Positions 25,066 through 34,001 of a DNA stretch of 64,000 nt are shown here, piece by piece; position 1 is the stretch's first letter; each line of letters opens with the position of its first letter. The notes below the pieces were generated by a model that did no database searches, had not been told where the DNA came from, and saw only the letters and a program-made list of their open reading frames with translations. The position numbers and the translations under genes are program-made. The DNA comes from RUG708 sp050946535 (GTDB taxonomy: Bacteria > Bacillota > Clostridia > Peptostreptococcales > Anaerovoracaceae), in the NCBI GenBank assembly GCA_050946535.1, contig JBMNUZ010000007.1:1-64000 (forward strand), written 5' to 3'.

Positions 25066-26388
25066 ATGAGTGATCAGACAGACGATTTCATGAATGCAGG
25101 TCCTACACTTACACTGGATCCGGAAGGCGGAGCTCCGGAGCAGGACATTATGCAGCAGGCGCAGCAGACGGCGGACGCTGCGGGGCAGCAATACGGCCAG
25201 CCGCAGATGCAGCAGATGCCTCAGTATCAGCAGGCTCCTCAGCAGACGGCAGCTCCGAATCAGCCTGATCTGACGCTCGATCCGTTCCAGCAGGCTCCTG
25301 CAGCTCCGCAGGTATTCCAGCAGGCCCCGGTAAAGGCGGCGAACGATGTAGACGATATGGTCCAGTACCTCAACCAGCAGGAAAAGAACCAGGTCAAAGA
25401 ATTCGCGAAGAAGATCGACTTTACCAATACTCAGGTGATGATGAACTACGGAGCCGGCACTCAGAAAAAGATGGCCGGTTTTTCGGAGAGAGTTCTCCAG
25501 GACGTCAGGACAAAGGATATGGGCGAAGTAGGAGGAATGATCACTTCCCTGGTCACCGAACTCAAAAACTTCGACATAGATGAAGACGACGGGAAAATCC
25601 TCGGTTTCTTCAAAAAGAGGAAGAACAATCTGAACGCCCTTCAGGCGAAATACAGCTCGGTCGAGAAGAACGTCAGCGACATCCAGAACAAGCTCGAGGA
25701 GCATCAGGTGACGCTCATGAAGGATTCCGCGATGCTCGACAAAATGTACGCCGCGAACACCAATTATTTCAAAGAGCTCACCATGTACATCGCTGCCGGA
25801 AAGATGAGGCTCGAGGAAGTGAGAAACAACGACCTCGCAGAGCTTCAGAAGAAGGCGGAGGAGAGCGGCTCGCCGGTAGACGCGCAGAAGGCCAGAGATC
25901 TTGCGTCAGCGTGCGACAGATTTGAAAAGAAACTTTACGACCTCGAGCTCACGCGCACCGTTTCCCTGCAGACGGCTCCTCAGATAAGGATGGTTCAGGC
26001 GTCAGACAACGAGATGGCGGAAAAGATTCATTCAACTATCGTAAACACTATTCCACTCTGGAAAAACCAGATGGTCATCGCGCTGGGCATAGAACATTCG
26101 CTGCAGGCTTCGAAAGCTCAGCGGGAGGTGTCGGATATGACGAACAAGCTGCTCACCAAAAATGCCGACGCGCTCAAGACCGCGACTGTCGAGACCGCCA
26201 AGGAATCACAGCGCGGCATAGTCGATATAGAAACGCTCAAACACACCAACGAACAGCTGATTTCAACGCTCGACGAGGTTATGACGATCCAGAAGGAAGG
26301 CAAGGAAAAGCGTCAGGAGGCTGAAAAAGAACTCTCTTCGATCGAGCAGGAACTCAAAAATAAGCTTATGGAAGCTTCGCGTTCGTAG
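25066..26388 (+). CDS. telA: TelA-family protein (toxic anion resistance)
   Basis: A 440-residue soluble, almost all-helical protein of the TelA family (KlaA/YceH relatives), linked to tellurite and envelope-stress tolerance, with no settled mechanism. The N-terminal third (about 1-100) is Gln/Pro-rich and disordered with a twice-used TLDP motif (near 17 and 65). The conserved core runs from the NQVKEFAKKIDF region to the C-terminal coil, including LGIEHSLQASKAQREVSDMTNKLL. AGGAGAAGAAAA precedes the ATG. Partner of xpaC. Confidence 0.88.
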   Translation: MSDQTDDFMNAGPTLTLDPEGGAPEQDIMQQAQQTADAAGQQYGQPQMQQMPQYQQAPQQTAAPNQPDLTLDPFQQAPAAPQVFQQAPVKAANDVDDMVQYLNQQEKNQVKEFAKKIDFTNTQVMMNYGAGTQKKMAGFSERVLQDVRTKDMGEVGGMITSLVTELKNFDIDEDDGKILGFFKKRKNNLNALQAKYSSVEKNVSDIQNKLEEHQVTLMKDSAMLDKMYAANTNYFKELTMYIAAGKMRLEEVRNNDLAELQKKAEESGSPVDAQKARDLASACDRFEKKLYDLELTRTVSLQTAPQIRMVQASDNEMAEKIHSTIVNTIPLWKNQMVIALGIEHSLQASKAQREVSDMTNKLLTKNADALKTATVETAKESQRGIVDIETLKHTNEQLISTLDEVMTIQKEGKEKRQEAEKELSSIEQELKNKLMEASRS

Positions 26389-26453
26389 TATCGTGCCAGC
26401 CGTGTCACGGTTCATACGTTTTGAAACGAGAAGTGTTTTGCAAAGGAGAAACT

Positions 26454-26987
26454 ATGAAAAAATGTGTACAGTGCGGGTGCGACCTCGAGGACAATATTAT
26501 CTTCTGTCCTAACTGCGGCGCAGCCCAGCCGGAGCAGCCGGACGGCAGCGGAAATTACGGAAACGGTTACTACAACGGAGCGCCTTACGGCGGAACGTAT
26601 ATGTCAGAAACCTTCAGGACCAGGAGCATCGTCCTCTGCATCATCTTCAGCTTCATATCGTTCGGATTCTACTATCTGTACTGGATATACAAGCTGGCAG
26701 AGGGCTGGAACGATCTGGCCGAATATCAGGGTAAACGTCCCGGCACTTCTCCCGGACTCGTGATTCTGTTTTCGATCATAACGTTTGGCATCTACATGAT
26801 GTACTACTGGTTCAAGATGAGCAAGATCGCAGCTGAAATTCAGGACAACAACGGGTACTACCTGGAGGACAATTCTCTGGTGTGCCTCCTGCTGGCGATA
26901 TTCGGCCTCGGCATCGTGTCGGCGGCTATACTGCAGAACGAGTTCAACGAATACATCCGTTACAATCTGCAGACGTACTATAACTGA
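26454..26987 (+). CDS. Zinc-ribbon plus DUF4234 membrane protein
   Basis: 177 residues. An N-terminal zinc ribbon (CVQCGCDLEDN and FCPNCGA, four Cys in CxxC pairs) is followed by a Tyr/Gly-rich linker. Three or four membrane segments then carry DUF4234-type motifs (SFGFYYLYWIYKLAEGWNDL, FGIYMMYYWFKM). AAAGGAGA precedes the ATG at 26454. It lies 65 bases after telA with no terminator, so it is probably the third member of that operon. Function unknown. Confidence 0.78.
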   Translation: MKKCVQCGCDLEDNIIFCPNCGAAQPEQPDGSGNYGNGYYNGAPYGGTYMSETFRTRSIVLCIIFSFISFGFYYLYWIYKLAEGWNDLAEYQGKRPGTSPGLVILFSIITFGIYMMYYWFKMSKIAAEIQDNNGYYLEDNSLVCLLLAIFGLGIVSAAILQNEFNEYIRYNLQTYYN

Positions 26988-27010
26988 TTCGGACTGATTC
27001 AAAAAACAGG

Positions 27011-27052
27011 GCGGCCGCCGCAGCGGAAACTTCCGTGCGGCGGCCGCTTTTT
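27011..27052. terminator. Strong terminator, probably bidirectional
   Basis: A 12-bp GC stem (27011-27022 with 27036-27047) extended inside by CGGAA/TTCCG, then TTTTT. It separates the telA operon from the convergent DUF308 gene; an A run lies on the far side. Confidence 0.9.
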
Positions 27053-27055
27053 CTG

Positions 27056-27550
27056 TTATATTGCCTTTCCGAGAAAGAAATTCGTGACCGCGTTGTAAAT
27101 CATGATGATTCCGATGATCTTGACGATAAGAGACATCGTCTGAAACGGATTGAACACGACGACGAGCCCGAGGGCGATCGTGATGACGGCCAGGAGTATG
27201 TGCAGCGCTGATCCGGAGATCGAATCGCGGTTCTGCATGGTCCTCACGACTTGCGTTATGCCGTCCGCAATTATTCCGATTCCGATGATTACCGGCAGGA
27301 TCGAGATGAGGAACTGCGGATGAACGACGAATATCAGGCCCACGATGAGCAGCAGCACACCCAGTACGGTGTATCCTGCCTGCTTTTCGCTGATTCCCGA
27401 GAAGAGCGTCATTGCAGCCTCGCACAGGCATCCGATTCCGATAACGATTGAGACAGCCTTCAGTGCGCTGTCGGACCAGATCAGAAGTACTATGCCCACG
27501 ATCAGCAGTACGACTGACATTCCGAAACTCTGTTTTTTGGCAGTATTCAT
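27056..27550 (-). CDS. DUF308/HdeD-like membrane protein
   Basis: A 164-residue protein made of six short hydrophobic segments in three pairs, with repeated GIGxxxxxI turns and the typical LGVLLLIVGLIFVVHP and ALGLVVVFNP sequences. Related to HdeD, an acid-stress membrane protein of enterobacteria; no role is known in Gram-positives. The start at 27550 follows AGAAAGGATAC. A longer in-frame ATG upstream has no binding site. Confidence 0.82.
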   Translation of the reverse strand: MNTAKKQSFGMSVVLLIVGIVLLIWSDSALKAVSIVIGIGCLCEAAMTLFSGISEKQAGYTVLGVLLLIVGLIFVVHPQFLISILPVIIGIGIIADGITQVVRTMQNRDSISGSALHILLAVITIALGLVVVFNPFQTMSLIVKIIGIIMIYNAVTNFFLGKAI

Positions 27551-27773
27551 ATTGTATCCTTTCTCCAGACGTGTGAGTCTGGTTTTTTTACAATTCCTAT
27601 ATACCACAAATACACCGCAATTTCATGAATATCTGATGAATTGTGAAATTTTCCGTATAAGAAGCTTCCGGCCGGAGCATGTGTTATAGAAACTTTATAA
27701 ATTATTAATTTCTCACATGGGCTATATGTGGTAAACTGTTTCAGTATTCAGAGATCAAAGGAGAATAAAAATA

Positions 27774-28643
27774 ATGCTGAATCTTATCAAAGCCGCGTTC
27801 TTCGGTCTTGTCGAAGGCGTAACCGAATGGCTGCCTGTCAGCAGTACGGGCCATATGATACTGCTCAACGATTTTATAACACTCGACGTTTCAAAAGAAT
27901 TCTGGGATATGTTTCTGGTAGTCATCCAGTTCGGAGCTATCATGGCAGTAGTTATAATGTACTGGAGCACGATCTGGCCGGTCAGAAAAAAGGTGACCGC
28001 CGGCGGAAAGACCATACATGTGCTGGACAGAAATACGCTCTCCCTCTGGGGAAAGACGATAGTGGCGTGCCTGCCTGCCGCAGTGGTAGGGCTCCTGCTC
28101 GATGACTGGCTCAACGAGCATTTCTACAACTGGGTTGTCGTTTCGATAATGCTCATCCTCGTCGGCATAGCGTTTATCGTTATTGAAAACAGAAACGAAC
28201 GTATAAACGGCGGACCTGAAAACGACACCGCACGTATGAAGACGATCGACGACATCGATTACAAGACTGCTCTTGAAATCGGCATGTTTCAGCTGATAGC
28301 CGCGATATTTCCGGGAACGTCGCGCTCAGGCGCAACGATCATCGGCGGACTCCTCGTCGGAGTTTCAAGAAAGGCTGCGGCGGAATTTACATTTATCCTT
28401 GCCATTCCGGTAATGGCCGGGGCAAGCCTGCTGAAACTGGTTAAATACTTCGCGAGCGGCCTCGGATTCTCGGCGACCGAAGTGATGACGCTGCTCGTCG
28501 GCCTCATCGTCGCTTTTGTCGTATCGGTGATCGTAATACGCTTCCTGATGAGCTACATCAGAAAACACGATTTCAAAGTGTTCGGATGGTACCGCATCGC
28601 TCTCGGAGCCGTCGTAATATTCTATTTCTTAGTAATAAATTAA
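27774..28643 (+). CDS. uppP: Undecaprenyl-diphosphatase UppP (BacA)
   Basis: Recycles undecaprenyl diphosphate to the monophosphate carrier needed for peptidoglycan and surface polymers; confers bacitracin resistance when abundant. The 289-residue, eight-segment membrane protein carries both family signatures, EGVTEWLPVSSTGH at 14-27 and PGTSRSG near 181. The binding site AAAGGAG precedes the ATG. It stands alone, and it supplies carrier lipid to the GT2/GT-C glycosylation set upstream as well as to wall synthesis. Confidence 0.96.
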   Translation: MLNLIKAAFFGLVEGVTEWLPVSSTGHMILLNDFITLDVSKEFWDMFLVVIQFGAIMAVVIMYWSTIWPVRKKVTAGGKTIHVLDRNTLSLWGKTIVACLPAAVVGLLLDDWLNEHFYNWVVVSIMLILVGIAFIVIENRNERINGGPENDTARMKTIDDIDYKTALEIGMFQLIAAIFPGTSRSGATIIGGLLVGVSRKAAAEFTFILAIPVMAGASLLKLVKYFASGLGFSATEVMTLLVGLIVAFVVSVIVIRFLMSYIRKHDFKVFGWYRIALGAVVIFYFLVIN

Positions 28644-28659
28644 TGAAATGCATTCACGA

Positions 28660-28687
28660 ACCGCAGATTCATATCTGCGGTTTTTTT
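28660..28687 (+). terminator. Terminator of uppP
   Basis: ACCGCAGAT (28660-28668), TCAT loop, ATCTGCGGT (28673-28681), then seven T. Confidence 0.92.
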
Positions 28688-28749
28688 GGCTTTGCATTTC
28701 CGTTCAGACGTACAGCAGGTTCTGGATGCGCCGCCGGCCCGTGCGCGAC

Positions 28750-28832
28750 GCCGCTGCGAACACATAGCCGTCCAGATACACAGCCGTTACGAATACGCTG
28801 TCAGGACGCGCCGCCGTTACGAACACATCACC
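28750..28832. repeat. Three degenerate 30-33 bp repeats between uppP and panD
   Basis: Units begin GCCGCTGCGAACACATAGCC (28750-28769), GCCGTTACGAATACGCTGTC (28783-28802) and GCCGTTACGAACACATCACC (28813-28832). No gene is supported in 28688-28943. Confidence 0.6.
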
Positions 28833-28862
28833 GGTCCGGCCGCTTTCACTCGAGATAGCAGA

Positions 28863-28904
28863 AGAGTCCCGCCTCAGGCTGTTCACAGCCTGAGGCGGGA
28901 CTCT
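28863..28904 (-). terminator. Perfect 20-bp inverted repeat after panD
   Basis: Arms 28863-28882 and 28885-28904 are fully complementary with only TC between them. It lies 40 bases past the panD stop and would form a very stable hairpin, but no T run follows on the minus strand. Confidence 0.65.
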
Positions 28905-28943
28905 CTGGTTTCGTATGACTATATCGGTTCAAAATGCCTGCTG

Positions 28944-29345
28944 TCAGGCATTTTTCAGTTCTTCTGTAAGAAGACCGTGCTTCTCGTAATCGCAGACCTT
29001 CGTGATGTGGTTGTCGTCGTCTACGAGAACGACCTTCGGTTTGTGAGCGGCCGCCTCTTCAGGGGTCATTTGCGCGTAGCACATGATGATCACGAGGTCG
29101 CCCACGCTTACGCAGCGGGCCGCCGCGCCGTTGAGGCAGATGAGACCGCTTCCCGGCTCGCCTGCTATTACATATGTTTCGAATCTCGATCCGTTGTCGA
29201 CGTCGGCAATCTGTACTTTTTCGTATTCGAAAATACCAGCTGCCTTCATGAGATCCTCGTCGATAGTTATGCTGCCGACGTAGTTAAGATCAGCCTGTGT
29301 GACTCTGACTCTGTGGATTTTACCTTTGAGCATCGTAAATTCCAT
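28944..29345 (-). CDS. panD: Aspartate 1-decarboxylase PanD
   Basis: Makes beta-alanine for pantothenate and CoA from aspartate. It is made as a proenzyme that cuts itself between Gly24 and Ser25 (YVGSITID) to give the pyruvoyl cofactor. The 133-residue product has the family start [18 protein letters not shown] after a four-residue extension; AAGGAGGAG is placed for the ATG at 29345, not the inner Met. panB and panC are not beside it. A possible minus-strand -10 (TATACT) lies at 29414-29419. Confidence 0.95.
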   Translation of the reverse strand: MEFTMLKGKIHRVRVTQADLNYVGSITIDEDLMKAAGIFEYEKVQIADVDNGSRFETYVIAGEPGSGLICLNGAAARCVSVGDLVIIMCYAQMTPEEAAAHKPKVVLVDDDNHITKVCDYEKHGLLTEELKNA

Positions 29346-29525
29346 GATTCTCCTCCTTGTTGAATATATGGGTGTACATCTTGCCCCACGTTCGTGCAAT
29401 AATGTCAGAGTGTAGTATAACACTGTTTGTATACACGTTCCACAGGTTGCCATCAATTTTTTTCATAATACAATGTATTTTTTAATGATTCCGGCCGTGC
29501 ACGTCTGAGTGCGCTTTCTTTCATG

Positions 29526-29554
29526 TTGCGAATATCAAAACAGTCGAGTATAAT
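29526..29554 (+). promoter_or_regulatory. Promoter of the RluA-type gene
   Basis: TTGCGA (29526-29531), 17-bp spacer, TATAAT (29549-29554). Confidence 0.75.
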
Positions 29555-29607
29555 TAGTCGTTAGGTACAAAAAACGGCGGTGCGGTTCCGGCAGAAAAGG
29601 CGGCTTT

Positions 29608-30606
29608 ATGATTAAGGTCACAGTAGGCAGAAACGATGCGGGCCAGCGTTTTGACAGGTTTCTCAGGAAATATCTGAAAAACGCTCCGCTCAGCGTGATT
29701 TACAGAATAATTCGAAAAGATGCAAAAGTAAACGGAAAGCGTGCGCACCGCGATACAGGTCTCGCCGAGGGCGACGAGATCAGTCTGTACATAAGCAGCG
29801 AGGACTTTTCGAAGTTTACGGAGAAGAAGAAATCGGACGAACGTCCGCCCAAGCGTACGTTCGGGATAATCTACGAAGATGACAACATACTCGTTGTGAA
29901 TAAACCGGCGGGTCTGCTCATACACGGAAACGCAGCAGAGAAAAGAGACACGCTCGTCAATCAGGTGACCGATTATCTGATAAAAAAGGGAGATTACTCT
30001 CCACGTGCGGAAAAGACATTTTCTCCGGCGGCCGTAAACAGACTCGACAGAAATACATCGGGGCTGGTGCTTTTCGGAAAAAACTCGGAATCGCTGAGAG
30101 AGCTCGCGGCCATGATCCGCGAACGCGGATGCATCGAGAAACATTATCTGACGATCGTGAAAGGCGTATACAGCGGTCCTCAGGTTCTCAGAGGCACCGT
30201 CACGAAAGACGAAAATAAAAACCGGGTCAGTGTAGGGGCGGCCGGAGATTCCGGACGTCCGATAGAAACGGGCGTAGCTCTGGCTGCGGCCGGAGACGGT
30301 GTGAGCCTTCTTGACATAGATCTCGTCACGGGAAGGACTCATCAGATAAGAGCTCACCTCGCGAGCGCTGGTTATCCGCTCGCAGGAGATTCCAAATACG
30401 GCGATCCAGAGTTCAACAGCCTCATGAGGCGGAGATTCGGACTGAACGGCCAGTTTCTCCACGCATACAGGCTCACGGTGAATAAAGCCGGGGATCCGCT
30501 CAAGTATCTTACAGGCAGGACATTTATCTCGAAGCTGCCGAAGGCTCTGGAAAAGACTGCTGATGCGCTGTTCGGCACGGAATGGGAAAAGCTGTACAGA
30601 CAGTGA
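29608..30606 (+). CDS. RluA-family RNA pseudouridine synthase
   Basis: Isomerises uridines in rRNA (RluC/RluD type). A 332-residue protein with an N-terminal S4 RNA-binding domain (about 1-75) and the catalytic domain. The catalytic motif reads NRLDRNTSG, with the nucleophilic Asp near residue 147; the usual His is Asn, a common variant. Further family markers are VNKPAGLLIHG and GRTHQIRAHLA. The target uridines cannot be told from sequence. A lone gene with its own promoter; lepB follows 93 bases later. Confidence 0.92.
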   Translation: MIKVTVGRNDAGQRFDRFLRKYLKNAPLSVIYRIIRKDAKVNGKRAHRDTGLAEGDEISLYISSEDFSKFTEKKKSDERPPKRTFGIIYEDDNILVVNKPAGLLIHGNAAEKRDTLVNQVTDYLIKKGDYSPRAEKTFSPAAVNRLDRNTSGLVLFGKNSESLRELAAMIRERGCIEKHYLTIVKGVYSGPQVLRGTVTKDENKNRVSVGAAGDSGRPIETGVALAAAGDGVSLLDIDLVTGRTHQIRAHLASAGYPLAGDSKYGDPEFNSLMRRRFGLNGQFLHAYRLTVNKAGDPLKYLTGRTFISKLPKALEKTADALFGTEWEKLYRQ

Positions 30607-30699
30607 CTGAAAAATGCTGACGTTCATCGGCGAGCCAACAAGATATTAAAAAGTCAAATAAAGGGAATTGAGAATAGAGAACAGAAGAGGGAAGAGAAT

Positions 30700-31350
30700 A
30701 TGGATGAAAATTTCAACAATGACAAGGTGAATCATGAGGAGACGTCAGCCGTCGAAACGGCAGAGACGGCTGGCGGAAAGCCATCGAAGAATAAGAATAC
30801 GAGGCGCGAAGTGTTTACATGGGTGAGAGACATTGCCATTGCTGTTGCCATAGCTCTGGTGATCTCGTATTTCATTACGCCGACCATCGTGCAGGAACAT
30901 TCCATGGAGGATACTCTCCACAACAATGATTACCTCATACTTAACAAGGCGGCGTACAAATTCGGCGGAGAACCTCAGTACGGCGATATCGTGGTATTCA
31001 AGAGCAATATAGTGAACGAACAGAACGGAGAGGACAAGCTCCTCATCAAGAGAGTCATAGCCAAGGGCGGAGACACCGTTTCGATAAGCAACGGGGTCGT
31101 ATACAGAAACGGAGAGGCTCTCGACGAGCCTTACACAAAGGACGGATATACCAACGGAGGCATGGATGAAACCGTCGTTCCCGAAGGAACGCTGTTCCTG
31201 TGCGGCGACAACAGGCTGGTGAGTCTGGACAGCCGGTCGTCGGAGGTCGGATTTGTAGATGAGAGCACGGTCATCGGAAAGGCGGTATTCAGGCTCTTCC
31301 CGTTCAGCGATTTCGGAGGCATTTACGACAATCTTCCGGATTCGGACTAA
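30700..31350 (+). CDS. lepB: Signal peptidase I
   Basis: Removes signal peptides from secreted proteins at the outer face of the membrane. A 216-residue Gram-positive type with a short acidic N-terminal tail, one membrane anchor (about 42-62), the catalytic Ser68 in EHSMEDTL, Lys117 in LLIKRVIA, and the GDNR...SLDSR box near the C terminus. GGGAAGAGAAT precedes the ATG. smpB follows after 31 bases, likely co-transcribed. Confidence 0.95.
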   Translation: MDENFNNDKVNHEETSAVETAETAGGKPSKNKNTRREVFTWVRDIAIAVAIALVISYFITPTIVQEHSMEDTLHNNDYLILNKAAYKFGGEPQYGDIVVFKSNIVNEQNGEDKLLIKRVIAKGGDTVSISNGVVYRNGEALDEPYTKDGYTNGGMDETVVPEGTLFLCGDNRLVSLDSRSSEVGFVDESTVIGKAVFRLFPFSDFGGIYDNLPDSD

Positions 31351-31381
31351 TGATAAAATTTGATAATGAGAAAGGAATTTC

Positions 31382-31843
31382 ATGGCAGTCAAGACTATAG
31401 CCAATAATAAAAAAGCCCGCCATGATTATTTCATAGAGGATACATATGAAGCGGGCATTGTGCTTACGGGCACCGAGATCAAATCAGTGCGTGCCGGCAA
31501 GGTAAGCCTCAGGGAAAGTTACGCGAAGGTGGAGAACGGCGAGGTCTTCGTTTACAGCATGAACATCAGTCCCTACGAGTTCGGCAACATCCACAACGTG
31601 GACGCTATGAGACCGCGCAAGCTGCTGCTGAACAAGCGCGAAATAAGGAAGATCAGCCAGAGTCTCATGCGCGAAGGGCTTACGCTCATACCTCTTTCCG
31701 TTTATATAAATGAGAAGGGACTCGCCAAGATGTCGCTCGCAGTCGCCCGGGGCAAAAAGCTTTACGATAAACGTGATTCGATCGCAAAGAGAGATGCAGG
31801 ACGGCGCATGGACAGAGCCGTGAAGACGAGCCGCAGAGGCTGA
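31382..31843 (+). CDS. smpB: SsrA-binding protein SmpB
   Basis: Partner of tmRNA in rescuing stalled ribosomes. A 153-residue protein with the conserved [20 protein letters not shown] start, [19 protein letters not shown], and a basic C-terminal tail ([18 protein letters not shown]) that mimics the decoding helix. AAAGGAAT precedes the ATG. The tmRNA gene often lies just downstream but is not found in the following spacer. Confidence 0.97.
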   Translation: MAVKTIANNKKARHDYFIEDTYEAGIVLTGTEIKSVRAGKVSLRESYAKVENGEVFVYSMNISPYEFGNIHNVDAMRPRKLLLNKREIRKISQSLMREGLTLIPLSVYINEKGLAKMSLAVARGKKLYDKRDSIAKRDAGRRMDRAVKTSRRG

Positions 31844-32134
31844 GCCTGCGGAGCAGCAGATATCATGAGCCTGACCGGCTGCCGTTCCCGGGGTAATTGA
31901 AGGCTTCCGGAGTTTATGAAAAGAGGTTCGTGCGGGCTTATACCCCAGTACGGTATATGTATACATGTTTTGTGTGTTTCCCACATGCCGGCCGGGGGTA
32001 AAAATGTTGTGTCAAAGCATTTAATACATTTAAAGTATAGGATTTTCCGGAGGAACCGGACGATCTGACAATTCGAATCATCAGAAACCGCGCTGCGCGA
32101 CGCGGCCGGGAAATAAACAACGGAGGAAATAAAT

Positions 32135-32449
32135 ATGGAAATCAGAAATCTCACAAAAGACAATTTCGACGATGTCGTTAAGAACGAAAATCTGGTGCTC
32201 GTAGACTTCTGGGCTAACTGGTGCGGACCGTGCAAGAGCATGGGACCTGTTCTCGAGGAGATTGCAGCAGAAAGAAACGACGTCGCGGTATGCAAGGTAA
32301 ACGTCGACGAAGAAAGCGAACTCGCTCAGAAATTCATGGTAAGAAGCATTCCTTACTTCGCACTCTTCAAGAACGGAACTCTCGTAGGCCAGAACCTCGG
32401 CGCACAGCCTAAGTCGAGCATGCTCAAGTTCATCGACGAACATAAATAA
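32135..32449 (+). CDS. trxA: Thioredoxin
   Basis: A 104-residue classical thioredoxin: FWANWCGPCK with redox Cys30 and Cys33, the cis-Pro in RSIPYF near 72, and the final GAQPKSSMLKFID helix. CGGAGGAAAT precedes the ATG. It stands alone in a 290-base spacer, with its own terminator. No thioredoxin reductase is in the window, so electrons must come from elsewhere. Codon use resembles that of the flavodiiron gene and suggests strong expression. Confidence 0.96.
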   Translation: MEIRNLTKDNFDDVVKNENLVLVDFWANWCGPCKSMGPVLEEIAAERNDVAVCKVNVDEESELAQKFMVRSIPYFALFKNGTLVGQNLGAQPKSSMLKFIDEHK

Positions 32450-32496
32450 TTAAAAATCAGCAGAGCGGAGAGCAATCCAGTCTGAGAGTTAAATTT

Positions 32497-32526
32497 GGAG
32501 CGTAAACATTTGCGCTCCTCTTTTCT
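32497..32526 (+). terminator. Terminator of trxA
   Basis: GGAGCGTAAA (32497-32506) pairs with TTTGCGCTCC (32509-32518) with one G-U pair, then TCTTTTCT. Confidence 0.82.
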
Positions 32527-32687
32527 ATGCTCAATTATTATAAATTATTATATTTTAATACTATTTTGTTTTTCAGACAGTTTTTATACTATAATATTGA
32601 TTATATAAACTATATTTCCGATTGATTCAACGCCGGGGCCTCAGGGCGCGCGGCGTAATTATTGATAAAACCAGGTGAAAAAGAAAG

Positions 32688-33161
32688 ATGGAAAATACAG
32701 GTGTTGTAACAGCAGTTTGTACCAGCGATATCCGCGGAATACAGAAGACTCCTCACGATGAGGTTACATTGATCGAAGACTTCGGCATCGAGGGCGATGC
32801 TCACGCGGGCAAGTGGCACAGACAGGTGAGCCTGCTTTCGCAGGAGAGAGTCGACGAGTTCAATGCGCTCGGCGCGGGTGTGAAGCCAGGCGCTTTCGGC
32901 GAAAACATAGTGGTGAGGGGCTTTGACTTCAAGACCCTTCCCGTAGGTACGAGATTCAAGTGCAACGACGTGGAGCTCGAGCTTACGCAGATAGGCAAGG
33001 AATGCCATTCCCACTGCGAGATCTTCAAGAAAATGGGTACCTGCATCATGCCTCACGAAGGTGTATTCACAAAGGTGCTCCACGGCGGAAAGATAAAGGC
33101 AGGAGACAAATTTATAATGGAAAATCCTGATGAAAGCGCCGGCGCAGCAAACGCCAAATAA
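32688..33161 (+). CDS. MOSC domain protein
   Basis: A 157-residue single-domain MOSC protein (molybdenum cofactor sulfurase C-terminal family), which handles sulfur on the molybdenum cofactor. Visible family points: GIEGDAHAG near 36, RQVSLLSQE, and ELTQIGKECHSHC near 101-113 with the conserved Cys. A MogA-like gene lies 21 kb away at 54118. Stand-alone MOSC proteins in Clostridia are usually of unknown substrate. AAAAGAAAG is a weak binding site before the ATG. Confidence 0.88.
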   Translation: MENTGVVTAVCTSDIRGIQKTPHDEVTLIEDFGIEGDAHAGKWHRQVSLLSQERVDEFNALGAGVKPGAFGENIVVRGFDFKTLPVGTRFKCNDVELELTQIGKECHSHCEIFKKMGTCIMPHEGVFTKVLHGGKIKAGDKFIMENPDESAGAANAK

Positions 33162-33209
33162 AGACGGACAAGAGGCCGGCAGATTCAGGGCGAGAGGTAA
33201 CGAATATTT

Positions 33210-33917
33210 ATGTACACGGTTTTAGACGGCAGAGTAAGATACAGTGAGGCGGACAGCTCGGGTGCGATGAGCGTGAAGAGTGTTTTCGATTACCTGCAGG
33301 ACTGCTGTATATTCCAGTCCGAAAAAGCGGGCCAGGGTGTGAATACCCTTAAGGAGGAACACAGAGCGTGGCTTGTTGCCGTATGGCATCTGAAGTTTAT
33401 CAGGCTCCCGAGACTGTTCGAGGACATCAAAGTCATGACATGGCCTTATAAATTCAGGGAATATTTCGGGTACAGATGCCATTCCATAGAAACGACGGAC
33501 GGAGAAAAACTCATAAGCGGCAATTCTATCTGGATGTTCGTGAATACCGATACAGGCCGTCCGAATAAAATTTCCCAGACGCAGTACGATGCATATACTC
33601 TTGAAGACAGGCTCGAAATGCCGTTCGGGAGTATGCACATAAAGTGCAGAGGTGATTATACCGAGGGCGGCAGCTTTAAAATACATAAGTACCAGCTCGA
33701 CACCAACGGCCACACAAACAACAGCCAGTACGTTATGATGGCCGCCGATTGTCTGCCGGACGATTTCACATATAGCGAAGTCAAGGTCGTATACAAACAT
33801 GAAGCTCTTCTCGGAGATACGGTTGCCTCGAGGCTGTATACGGGAGAAGACAAGATCGATGTGGAGCTTGTTTCTGAAGACGGAAAGGCTTTTGCCGTCG
33901 TCGAATTCACGCGCTGA
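33210..33917 (+). CDS. Acyl-ACP thioesterase
   Basis: Releases fatty acid from acyl carrier protein. A 235-residue double hot-dog protein of the FatA/FatB-like family (PF01643 type). The first hot-dog (about 1-130) includes VRYSEADSSGAMSVKSVFDYLQD. The second has DTNGHTNNSQYV near 168-179, matching the D-x-N-x-H-x-NN catalytic motif. It lies 48 bases after the MOSC gene and 84 before murI, no terminators between; any link in function is unclear. Confidence 0.87.
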   Translation: MYTVLDGRVRYSEADSSGAMSVKSVFDYLQDCCIFQSEKAGQGVNTLKEEHRAWLVAVWHLKFIRLPRLFEDIKVMTWPYKFREYFGYRCHSIETTDGEKLISGNSIWMFVNTDTGRPNKISQTQYDAYTLEDRLEMPFGSMHIKCRGDYTEGGSFKIHKYQLDTNGHTNNSQYVMMAADCLPDDFTYSEVKVVYKHEALLGDTVASRLYTGEDKIDVELVSEDGKAFAVVEFTR

Positions 33918-34001
33918 TCTTTAAATGCGCTGATCATTTCAAAGCTGGCGTCTTTCGGGATGCCGGCTGTATTTTTTTGTACAGAAAAGGAGGTGCTCAG
34001 G

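Noticed and set aside
28704..28886. Small minus-strand frame with a repeated VFVTA peptide
   Set aside because: The peptide repeats simply mirror the DNA repeats at 28750-28832; no start site supports translation.
28686..29363. 225-codon plus-strand frame across the uppP-panD spacer and panD
   Set aside because: Its 3' two thirds are antisense to panD and its front is the degenerate repeat; no binding site.
31844..32134. tmRNA gene expected after smpB
   Set aside because: No tmRNA-like acceptor end or tag-coding sequence was seen in this spacer.
31762..32295. 177-codon minus-strand frame between smpB and trxA
   Set aside because: Overlaps both real genes in antisense and lacks a binding site.
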